Source: an uncultured euryarchaeote (GTDB taxonomy: Archaea; Thermoplasmatota; Poseidoniia; Poseidoniales; Thalassarchaeaceae). Taken from it: a DNA stretch of 16,252 bases. A program made the translations under genes and the position numbers. This document shows, in pieces, positions 5,877-12,949 of this stretch (its first letter is position 1; the number at the start of each line of letters is the position of its first letter). Location of the stretch: NCBI GenBank assembly GCA_937901365.1, contig CALCEF010000267.1, positions 1 to 16,252 on the forward strand, given 5' to 3'. The notes below the pieces were generated by a model. That model did not search any database, was not told the origin of the DNA, and saw only the letters and a program-made list of their open reading frames with translations.

Positions 5877-8036
5877 ATGTCATCCCGCCGAACTCAAGCA
5901 CTTCTTGGTGTCCTTTGCATGCTGATTCCAATGCTCACTGGTAGCATCACAACAAATGCTCAGGATGACCCACCCGAGGGCTTGGCTCCCGAGGATCTCT
6001 GGAGTGAAGATTATGCAAACCACGTTTACCCTTGGGGCGGCAACGATCGAATTCAATTCAAGCAATATCATGACTATTTCACCATGAAGGATCGCATGAT
6101 GGAATTGGCCGAACAGAGCTATGAATATCAAGATCAATCAATCAACATCATGTCTTTCCATGAAGGTCTCAATGGTGGCACCAATGCTCGTGGCGTGGAT
6201 ATGACGCTCAACAGTTACGAGGGCCATTTCTACAGTCACGCATCACCTTGGCTGAAGATTACAGGTGGTGGAGAAGAATTGAACGGCGTTGACGGGGGAG
6301 AATGCAATGACTTCGTCGGCGATTGTGGTAATTATGCCGAGATTCCAGATGTACAGATGATTGGAAATTTCCATGCCCGAGAGTGGATGTCATACGAAGT
6401 TCCAATGATGTTCCTTGAAACAATCGCTCACTACTACGGAACGGCTGGAATCGACAATGACGGCGATGGTTTGATCGATGAGGATACTTGGGGCGACTCC
6501 GATGGAGACGGTCAACTCGATGATGATGGCGACTGTCTTTCATTGGCTTCGAATTTCCAGGATTCAAATGGCGATGGAATCCCCTGTGGCCCAGGTGATC
6601 TCGGTGTCGACGAAGATTTCCCTGAGCAACAAATCACCGATTTGGTCAATACTCGTGAGATTTACCTTGTCCCCATGTTGAACGTGGATGGCAACCGTTA
6701 CGATCGCGAGGTTTTCTGTGGTGAAGACGCTTGGAACTGTGAGTCAGCCGGTTGGAGAAAGAATCTCCGAGATAACGGAGTCGAGGGCGTCACTCCTATC
6801 CCAGATACGCAGGAAGAGATTGATGAAAGCTGCGACGGCGTAGACCTGAATCGAAATTTCCAGTATGAATGGGGCGCACCTCTCGGTGCTACCGGGCCAC
6901 TTTTCCCGGGAATGTGTTATGCTGGTGGGCCCAATAATGACGTGTATAATGGCCCTGTAGATGATACAGACAATGATGGTGACGGACAAATCAATGAGGA
7001 TCACGTTGATGGAAACGATGACGATGCTGATGGCCAAACAGACGAAGATTGGTGGGGTGGAAATTCCGAACCAGAAACACTGTTTGTTCAGGATTTGACT
7101 GAAATGAATGATGATGACAACAATGGGGCATCCGATTTCGCAGCCACCCTTTCTTGGCATTCCTTCTCTGAATTGGTCCTGTATCCTTGGGGCCACTGTA
7201 CTGGTTGTGAAACACCTGATCATGAGCAACTCATTTACCATGGCAACAAAATGGCAGAAATGACACTTTACGAAAACATGCAAAGCAGTGATTTGTATCC
7301 GACCACCGGTGATTACTGTGATTGGCAATATGGTGTCCATGATTCATATTGCTACACCATGGAAATCGGGACAGCTTTCCATCAGCATCCGGACGACATC
7401 GACCACATTGCTGTGCGAAATCTAGGTATTCCATTCTACATTGCTGAAGTTGGAGACAACCCACGTGAACGCGCTAACATTGGGATTCAGGAAGTCGAAA
7501 AGACCCAGTGGATTGTAAGTGCTGATGATTTGGTCATTCCAGAATCTGGTCCGATTCCAATCACGATGTGTATCGATCCAAATTTCCCATTCACCAATGA
7601 CGACAATTACACTCATGTGATGTGGAGAACCGTCAAACCGACCCGTCAACAGAGTGATTTCGGACCCAAGGAATGGGTCACAGAAGATTGGAAGATGACA
7701 GGTTTCCAAGAAACTGGAGAGAATTGTACTCTTTCCAATAATGAGACGGGCGACCTGATTGTTGCCAACGTTCCAGTGCCCGAAGATTTCAGCGGCAAAC
7801 TGCATTACAAATCAATGCTAGGTACACGCTCTGGAACATTCCCGTTCTCTTACCCAGCTCCTGGAATTTACGAGGAAATCAATATCGCTTATCGCGCCCC
7901 ATTCGGAAATCCGATTCTCGCCTTCATGCTGTTCTTAATCGTTGCAGGAACGGTTTGGGGAAGTCTTGGCATCGCCATTCAGAAGATGAATGAATCCGAT
8001 CAAGACGAACCTTCGATTGTCGGCGCAACCGACTGA
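5877..8036 (+). CDS. Secreted, membrane-anchored M14 zinc carboxypeptidase with calcium-loop insertions
   Basis: A 719-residue exported exopeptidase predicted to remove C-terminal residues from peptides outside the cell. An N-terminal signal peptide (about 1-28: SSRR, then a hydrophobic core to TTNAQ) supports this start. The M14 active site is complete: FHAREW gives zinc ligands His166 and Glu169, LNRNF gives Asn325/Arg326 for substrate carboxylate binding, SWHSFSELVLYPWG gives zinc ligand His428, and TMEIGT gives catalytic Glu496. Tyr474 in DLYPTTG may match the mobile tyrosine. Two insertions, about 191-236 and 362-420, hold DxDxDG-type loops (D193, D207, D229, D365, D381, D412 starts) like thrombospondin-3/EF-hand calcium sites. 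A beta-rich region follows, then one membrane helix (about 677-702) and a short cytosolic tail. It is the first gene of an operon with the NSS transporter. Confidence 0.92.
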   Translation: MSSRRTQALLGVLCMLIPMLTGSITTNAQDDPPEGLAPEDLWSEDYANHVYPWGGNDRIQFKQYHDYFTMKDRMMELAEQSYEYQDQSINIMSFHEGLNGGTNARGVDMTLNSYEGHFYSHASPWLKITGGGEELNGVDGGECNDFVGDCGNYAEIPDVQMIGNFHAREWMSYEVPMMFLETIAHYYGTAGIDNDGDGLIDEDTWGDSDGDGQLDDDGDCLSLASNFQDSNGDGIPCGPGDLGVDEDFPEQQITDLVNTREIYLVPMLNVDGNRYDREVFCGEDAWNCESAGWRKNLRDNGVEGVTPIPDTQEEIDESCDGVDLNRNFQYEWGAPLGATGPLFPGMCYAGGPNNDVYNGPVDDTDNDGDGQINEDHVDGNDDDADGQTDEDWWGGNSEPETLFVQDLTEMNDDDNNGASDFAATLSWHSFSELVLYPWGHCTGCETPDHEQLIYHGNKMAEMTLYENMQSSDLYPTTGDYCDWQYGVHDSYCYTMEIGTAFHQHPDDIDHIAVRNLGIPFYIAEVGDNPRERANIGIQEVEKTQWIVSADDLVIPESGPIPITMCIDPNFPFTNDDNYTHVMWRTVKPTRQQSDFGPKEWVTEDWKMTGFQETGENCTLSNNETGDLIVANVPVPEDFSGKLHYKSMLGTRSGTFPFSYPAPGIYEEINIAYRAPFGNPILAFMLFLIVAGTVWGSLGIAIQKMNESDQDEPSIVGATD

Positions 8037-8042
8037 GGTGAT
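8035..8042 (+). promoter_or_regulatory. Ribosome binding site of the NSS transporter
   Basis: GAGGTGAT, a full match to the anti-Shine-Dalgarno end of archaeal 16S rRNA. It overlaps the carboxypeptidase stop codon and lies 3 nt (TTC) before the ATG at 8046, so the two genes are on one transcript. Confidence 0.8.
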
Positions 8043-8045
8043 TTC

Positions 8046-9755
8046 ATGGGAAAAAGTGACGAGTTCTCCTCTAGATGGGGTTTGATTTTCGCGACCATTG
8101 GAGCGGCGATTGGAACCGGTAACATCTGGCGTTTTCCTCGAATGGTCGGCGCCAATGGCGGTGGAACATTCCTCATTCCGTGGCTTTTCTTCCTCTTCAT
8201 TTGGTCGATTCCACTGGTTATTGCTGAATTCGCGCTCGGAAAGCGAAGTCGAACAGGAACCGTCGGTACATTCCGAATTTTTGGTGGGAAAAATCTCGCT
8301 TGGATGGGAATGTGGACCGCTTGGATTTCCTGTGCGATCGGCTTCTATTACGCAGTCGTAGCCGGTTGGTGTATGAATTACTTCCAACTTGGATTCAGAG
8401 GAGGCCTATCAGGGGGCGTTGATACGGTTGAAGTTTGGAACAACTTCCTCAACACAACCGAACTTGTCATTCTCTTCCAATCGTTGGTTATCGTCATCAC
8501 GCTATTCGCGATATGGGGTGGTGCAAAGATGATTGAGAAGGCGAACACAGTCATGATGCTCAGCCTGTTTGCATTGCTCTTCCTCGCATTGTTCCTCGCC
8601 CTTTGGATGGATTTGTCCGATGGGTCTCTCGACGGTGCCCTGTTCATGTTCAGCGTCGACTTTGAAATTCTGATGCAACCGGAAACTTGGATCAATGGTT
8701 TATCTCAATCCGCGTGGTCTTGTTCTGCAGGAATGGGTATGGCCATCACCTATGCTGTATACATGAGAAAGGATGAGGACACAACTCTCAACGCTTTCAC
8801 AATGGGTCTAGCCAACAACAGCATCTCAATTATTGCAGGTTTGACCGTTCTCAGTGCTATTTTCGCAGTTCAAGACGACCCATTGGCGACTGTAACCGGT
8901 GGTTCAAGCGCCATCACCTTCCTCGCACTGCCTGAGGTATTTGCTCAGGCACCAGGCGGTTCAATCACTCAGTGGGTGATGATGTGGGCATTCTTCCTAG
9001 CGCTTACCTTTGCAGCCCTCACCAGTATGATTTCCACGGTTGAGCTCTGTGTTCGCAACTTCGTGGATCACGGCTTTGAGCGCAACAAGGCGGTGGCCAT
9101 GACCGGTGCAGCAATCTTCGTCTTCGGATTACCTTCGACATTCGTGTGGATTCATCTGGATGCAGATGGCGTTGCATTCCCAGAATTCCTTGAAGTTCAG
9201 GATCACATCTGGGGCTATGGATTGATGTTCAGTGGTCTGTTTATCGCCTATACGATTTGGAAATTCGGATTCAAGATTTGGCGAGAAAAAGTCGATGCGG
9301 GAGAAGCAGAATCTGGCCTGGCAGGGTACATTCGACATGGTGTCCCCGCGTTCCGAGACGAATTCATCAATACTGGAGACAACGATCTCTGGATTGGTCG
9401 CTGGTGGGATTTCTGTATCTTCATCGCCTTCCCAGTATTGTTCACGGTTCTCATCGTCTCTTACTTCGGAGATATGATTGCCAATACCCCTGATGTTTGG
9501 AATCCAGGCAACCCACGAGGCCTGACAATCATTCTGCTCTTCTGGGGTGTTGTCGGTGGCCTCTTTGTCGCATTCAACCACGTATTTGTGTCCCGACCTC
9601 TGTATCGTAACGTTCCAGAGGGTGCAGGTGCAGGTGCAGACATCTCGATGCTACCCGGTGGTGATGACGACCTCGTCGGCGTTGTGGGGGACGTGTTTGA
9701 AGGGTGGGAACACCACGCTTCTGCCGAAGACCTGATGGACGCGGAACTCGCCTAG
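8046..9755 (+). CDS. Sodium-dependent amino-acid transporter (neurotransmitter:sodium symporter, SNF family)
   Basis: A 569-residue integral membrane symporter with about 12 helices and the LeuT fold, coupling sodium entry to uptake of a small substrate, usually an amino acid. TM1 has the unwound core AAIGTGNIWRFP with the following GGGTFLIPW. The Na2-site pair in TM8 is present (Thr326-Ser327 in FAALTSMIS). TM6 reads SQSAWSCSAGMG (220-231), where the LeuT aromatic gate Phe253 appears replaced by Trp224. TM6 ends in TYAVYMRKDED, close to the LeuT sequence. The C-terminal tail is acidic and carries a GAGAGA stretch. It starts ten bases after the carboxypeptidase stop. The pairing suggests uptake of amino acids released by that enzyme; substrate identity is inference. 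Confidence 0.93.
   Translation: MGKSDEFSSRWGLIFATIGAAIGTGNIWRFPRMVGANGGGTFLIPWLFFLFIWSIPLVIAEFALGKRSRTGTVGTFRIFGGKNLAWMGMWTAWISCAIGFYYAVVAGWCMNYFQLGFRGGLSGGVDTVEVWNNFLNTTELVILFQSLVIVITLFAIWGGAKMIEKANTVMMLSLFALLFLALFLALWMDLSDGSLDGALFMFSVDFEILMQPETWINGLSQSAWSCSAGMGMAITYAVYMRKDEDTTLNAFTMGLANNSISIIAGLTVLSAIFAVQDDPLATVTGGSSAITFLALPEVFAQAPGGSITQWVMMWAFFLALTFAALTSMISTVELCVRNFVDHGFERNKAVAMTGAAIFVFGLPSTFVWIHLDADGVAFPEFLEVQDHIWGYGLMFSGLFIAYTIWKFGFKIWREKVDAGEAESGLAGYIRHGVPAFRDEFINTGDNDLWIGRWWDFCIFIAFPVLFTVLIVSYFGDMIANTPDVWNPGNPRGLTIILLFWGVVGGLFVAFNHVFVSRPLYRNVPEGAGAGADISMLPGGDDDLVGVVGDVFEGWEHHASAEDLMDAELA
9621..9638 (+). repeat. Three copies of GGTGCA
   Basis: A short in-frame hexamer repeat inside the NSS transporter's cytosolic tail, encoding GAGAGA. 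Copy-number changes would keep the frame. It looks like a flexible linker. Confidence 0.7.
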
Positions 9756-9804
9756 CCCCTTCGTGGAAGCGGAAGACCGGGGACGTGAGCCCGCTCGTTG
9801 GTGC

Positions 9805-11337
9805 ATGCACTGGGCCGAGGTCGGTGTGTTTGACGACAATGCCACATCCTTCGGTATCGACGTATCAAATCTGATGGAAGCAGCCGGTCAAGGGTTGGCC
9901 GCTCAAGCGATTCGAATGTTAGATTCGATGGACAAAAAGCGCGGTCCAATTTGGATCCTATGCGGTCCAGGGAACAATGGTGGAGACGGTTTTACCGCAG
10001 CCTTGGGGCTAATCGAAGAAGGTGTAGATGTTCGATTGCTGGCCACGCATCTAATCCAACGAGGCGCTGCCGCTCAAGAGTACAGAGAGCGATGCAGTGC
10101 AGCGAATATTCCGCTTTCGATTTGGCCTGAAGTTCAATCGACAATTGGTACAGGGCACCCTGCTCTCATCATCGATTGCCTGGTTGGAGCTGGACCCGGA
10201 CATGCCGGCGTTCGCCTCCGAGGCGATGTTGCCAATGTTCGCAATTGGTTGGCGGAGAGTCGCGGTCGAGACTCCCCAGTATTGGCCTGTGACATGCCGA
10301 CGGGACTTGGAGGCCCCGATGTCATCAGAGCCACAGCAACCGTCACCTATCACGCTGAAAAGTGGGCTCTTCGAGATCTGGATGGTAATGTCCAACCTGA
10401 CGTCGGGGAGATTCACACCGCCAATCTACCATGGCCAGCACATGTCGAAGATTGCGGGCCCGGTGACGCACGACGTCACCCTCCTATTCGTGCCGATGCA
10501 AGAAAGGGAGACAGAGGCCGATTGCTCATCATCGGTGGTGGACCGTATCATGGAGCCCCAATCCTGGCTGGGCTTGCGGCCGAACGGAGCGGTTGTGACC
10601 TCATCCATCTGGCCATGCCAACCGAGGCCGTAGAACGAGCGGAGTGGCCATTATCTCTGATTCCGGAACCCATTCCAGATTCATCTCACTTGACCAGCCT
10701 TTCAGTCGGCACAATCCTCGACCGTGTTCTAACTGGACGAGGGTGTCAAGCGGTTCTCATCGGTCCCGGACTCGGTCGTGAAGATGCTTCGATTGATGCG
10801 GTTTGCGAAATCATCGAGAAACTCGTCGAGTCAAACATTCCTTTGGTAATCGATGCGGACGCCATCCGGGCCCTTCCCTCACATGCTTGGCCTACAGGAA
10901 TGGTTGGTGTCGTCACACCACATGCGACTGAGATGGCCCATTGGCTCGGCGCATCAGATCCCGCCGAAATCCTGCAAATTCGAGCCCGTCGTGATGGAAT
11001 TGCAAGAGTGGTTGAAGACGAGTCTTGTGTAATCGTGCGAACCGGTGCTGAGGACGAGTTGTGGGCGCCGGGTGGTCGGCATTGCTTTGCCACCGGGGGT
11101 CACGCACGAATGTCCGTGGGGGGGACTGGCGATTTGCTCAGTGGTTGTATCGCAGGTCTCATCGCGCAAGGAATGAGTCCATGGGCAGCATCTCGTTTGG
11201 GTTGTGCACTGCTTCGAAGCGCTGGCGCTTCTGCAGCCATCGAATATGGCCCGGGGTTGTCAGCCAGCGATGTTCCTGCACACATTGCTCGAACATTGGC
11301 GAAATGGACGGGCCAAGACGCGGACCGCGACGCTTGA
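9805..11337 (+). CDS. nnr: Bifunctional NAD(P)H-hydrate repair enzyme (NnrE epimerase + NnrD dehydratase)
   Basis: A 510-residue cytosolic fusion that repairs hydrated NADH and NADPH. The N-terminal half (about 1-215) is the epimerase: LMEAAGQG, the nucleotide-binding GPGNNGGDGFTAAL, IDCLVGAG and CDMPTGLGG. The C-terminal half (about 220-510) is the ribokinase-like dehydratase: KGDRGRLLIIGGGPYHGAP, LIGPGLGRED, VIDADAIRAL, VTPHATEMAHWLG, and the nucleotide-binding GGTGDLLSGCIAGLIAQG. The same domain order occurs in bacterial and archaeal Nnr proteins. The frame begins at a GTG at 9763; I prefer the ATG at 9805 because it gives the family's usual distance to the conserved D-x2-A and LMExAG motifs. 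Neither start has a good Shine-Dalgarno. It follows the transporter by about 50 bases. Confidence 0.93.
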   Translation: MHWAEVGVFDDNATSFGIDVSNLMEAAGQGLAAQAIRMLDSMDKKRGPIWILCGPGNNGGDGFTAALGLIEEGVDVRLLATHLIQRGAAAQEYRERCSAANIPLSIWPEVQSTIGTGHPALIIDCLVGAGPGHAGVRLRGDVANVRNWLAESRGRDSPVLACDMPTGLGGPDVIRATATVTYHAEKWALRDLDGNVQPDVGEIHTANLPWPAHVEDCGPGDARRHPPIRADARKGDRGRLLIIGGGPYHGAPILAGLAAERSGCDLIHLAMPTEAVERAEWPLSLIPEPIPDSSHLTSLSVGTILDRVLTGRGCQAVLIGPGLGREDASIDAVCEIIEKLVESNIPLVIDADAIRALPSHAWPTGMVGVVTPHATEMAHWLGASDPAEILQIRARRDGIARVVEDESCVIVRTGAEDELWAPGGRHCFATGGHARMSVGGTGDLLSGCIAGLIAQGMSPWAASRLGCALLRSAGASAAIEYGPGLSASDVPAHIARTLAKWTGQDADRDA

Positions 11338-11352
11338 GAACCAGAACCGATT

Positions 11353-11358
11353 GGTGAT
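11353..11358 (+). promoter_or_regulatory. Ribosome binding site deciding a GTG start
   Basis: GGTGAT followed by GTT and the GTG at 11362. The 3-nt spacing equals that before the NSS transporter and gpmA, which supports this non-ATG start. Confidence 0.65.
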
Positions 11359-11361
11359 GTT

Positions 11362-11895
11362 GTGCCGACAGTCAAAGAGTGGATTGCAATCGTGGCTCTG
11401 GTGGCCTTGGTTTTGATTCCGATTTGTTGGAAATTCTGGAAACGCTGGGATCGGCCTTCCCTTGCATCACTCCTCGAAATGAAACGCAGAATTCGCGAGC
11501 GTGACATCCGTGAAGCCTTCATCAAAGAAGATGCCAAGGTTCGGGAACAGCAGCGTATTGAGGCTGAAAGAGAGTTGGCCATTCGCAAGGCTCAGGCCCC
11601 TCCCCCTGTCGAAAAAGAGGTCCTCACCTCGGCTTTCGGCAATCTCGGTGTAACCGATTCCACAGGTACTGCTGTGCTTGAGGGGAGTGTGGTCGAATCG
11701 AAAGAGACCATCCTAGCTCCGGTTGAAAATGTGGATTCTCTTGTGGATCAATTGGATGTCGAAGGCATCGTTGAGGATGTCATTCCAGAAGCAGCCCCTG
11801 TGGCTGTCCAATTGCGCGCAGAGACCGGTACCGACGATGTCAAGTGGGATGAGCAACAAGAAGACGATGATTGGTCTGACATTGGGTGGTCGTGA
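11362..11895 (+). CDS. Single-pass membrane protein with charged helix and acidic tail, function unknown
   Basis: A 177-residue protein I do not recognise. One N-terminal membrane helix (residues 7-25) is followed by a basic, then mixed-charge helical segment (about 33-78, rich in Arg, Glu and Lys) likely to form a coiled coil, then a Pro-rich break (APPPVEKE). The rest is low-complexity acidic sequence with VEN-VDSLVDQLDVEGIVEDV repeats, ending in EQQEDDDWSDIGWS. The layout resembles cytosol-facing scaffold or adaptor proteins tethered to the membrane. It begins at a GTG 24 bases after nnr, and its TGA overlaps the ATG of the next GtrA gene (TGATG), so the two are translationally coupled. 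Its partner may be the adjacent GtrA proteins. Confidence 0.75.
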   Translation: MPTVKEWIAIVALVALVLIPICWKFWKRWDRPSLASLLEMKRRIRERDIREAFIKEDAKVREQQRIEAERELAIRKAQAPPPVEKEVLTSAFGNLGVTDSTGTAVLEGSVVESKETILAPVENVDSLVDQLDVEGIVEDVIPEAAPVAVQLRAETGTDDVKWDEQQEDDDWSDIGWS

Positions 11896-12386
11896 TGCTA
11901 GAAAACCCAAAGAATCGTGTCATTCGGGCTAAAGATGGCTTACAGTCATCTGAATATGGAATTCGAAAAATGGTCTCAGAATACATCCGGTATCTGGGTG
12001 TGGCTACCTTCAATGCCGTCTTTTTCTGGACCTTGTATGAGGTGATGTACTGGATGGACCCATTGTCGATTTACCCTGCGACAGTCGCTTGGGCAATCGC
12101 CTATGTCATCGGTTCATTCGAAGCCCATTACATGCATCGAGCATTGACCTTCAAGTCGTCAGTGGACTACAAAGAAAGCCTGTATTGGGCACTCATTGTT
12201 TACGGTGCGATCGGCATCATGTCAACCATCTCCGAACATCTTCTCGTCTACGTATTCGATGTGCATCATCGCATCGCTTGGGCCATCAACATGTGCGCCT
12301 TCGGCTTCATGATGTTCCTAGGTCTCCGCTTGTTGGCCTTCCCGCCTGAAATGGATTTGGAAGAATCATCGCACCCTGTTGTTTGA
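11895..12386 (+). CDS. GtrA-family membrane protein, first of two tandem copies
   Basis: A 163-residue protein with four membrane helices (about 30-52, 60-77, 97-118, 126-148) in the GtrA pattern. Between helices 2 and 3 it has EAHYMHRALTFKSS, and it ends in GLRLLAFPPE. GtrA proteins are linked to movement of polyprenyl-phosphate-linked sugars across the membrane for surface glycan modification; the exact activity here is unknown. The start is the ATG at 11895, overlapping the TGA of the preceding gene. A GTG at 11886 in the same frame is less likely. The next gene is a close relative, so this is a tandem duplication. Confidence 0.85.
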   Translation: MLENPKNRVIRAKDGLQSSEYGIRKMVSEYIRYLGVATFNAVFFWTLYEVMYWMDPLSIYPATVAWAIAYVIGSFEAHYMHRALTFKSSVDYKESLYWALIVYGAIGIMSTISEHLLVYVFDVHHRIAWAINMCAFGFMMFLGLRLLAFPPEMDLEESSHPVV

Positions 12387-12408
12387 AATGGTCTTCGCAC
12401 GCGCGCGC

Positions 12409-12415
12409 GAGGTGA
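12409..12415 (+). promoter_or_regulatory. Ribosome binding site supporting the start of the second GtrA gene
   Basis: GAGGTGA two bases before the ATG at 12418, directly after a CG-alternating tract. It favours 12418 over upstream in-frame starts at 12379 (TTG) and 12388 (ATG). Confidence 0.5.
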
Positions 12416-12417
12416 GG

Positions 12418-12903
12418 ATGGGCGTTATCGTGAGTGTAAACCCGATCAAACGAGCGGCGATGATCATTGCAGATCTCAAAACAACCCTCTATGGTCGACA
12501 ACAATTTTCACAAGATTTCGGACGATATTTCGTCATCGCTTGTCTCAATTCAGTGTTCATGTTCGCACTCTACCAACTCTTCTATTGGTTCAACCCAGTG
12601 GAATCATTTACGGGGGAAGTAGCCTGGTTCTTCTCATTCATTCTCGGAACGATTGAGGCGCATTACGTCCATCGAAGATTCACCTTCAAATCGACCACAT
12701 CTTATGGTGAAAGTTTGTACTGGGTGATTTTCGTCTACTCGATCATCCTCGTATTGTCAACTCTCACGATTTCAACATTGATTCGCACGTTTGAAATCCA
12801 GTATCAATTGGCTTGGGTCATCAACAACTGTCTATTCGGTTTGGTCTATTTTGCCGGTCTCCGCTTGTTGGCATTCCCTCCAGAAGTGCCCTCTGAGGCG
12901 TAA
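12418..12903 (+). CDS. GtrA-family membrane protein, second of two tandem copies
   Basis: A 161-residue four-helix membrane protein, clearly paralogous to the preceding one. Shared landmarks in the same order are an aromatic-rich helix 1 with LYQLFYWFNP, EVAWFFSFILGTIEAHYVHRRFTFKS, GESLYW, QLAWVINN, and the C-terminal GLRLLAFPPE. It probably works in polyprenyl-linked sugar transfer across the membrane, possibly as a heterodimer with its neighbour. The hydrophobic residues have diverged while the loop motifs are kept, as expected of an old duplication. The start at 12418 is chosen from the GAGGTGA site; the frame opens earlier at 12379. It lies 31 bases after the first copy and 46 before hisS. 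Confidence 0.85.
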   Translation: MGVIVSVNPIKRAAMIIADLKTTLYGRQQFSQDFGRYFVIACLNSVFMFALYQLFYWFNPVESFTGEVAWFFSFILGTIEAHYVHRRFTFKSTTSYGESLYWVIFVYSIILVLSTLTISTLIRTFEIQYQLAWVINNCLFGLVYFAGLRLLAFPPEVPSEA

Positions 12904-12914
12904 ACCTCGCCCCT

Positions 12915-12923
12915 CAGATTGAA
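12915..12923 (+). promoter_or_regulatory. Candidate promoter element of hisS
   Basis: CAGATTGAA ending 27 nt before the hisS ATG, matching an element at the same position before the HAD gene. hisS lacks a Shine-Dalgarno site, consistent with a leaderless transcript starting at its ATG. Confidence 0.35.
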
Positions 12924-12949
12924 GAGTCGTGTGCGCGCGCGAAGCGCCG

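Noticed and set aside
6744..7340. Long antisense open frame inside the carboxypeptidase gene
   Set aside because: It is opposite strongly supported M14 motifs, has no recognisable protein features, and reflects the biased codon use of the aspartate-rich sense strand.
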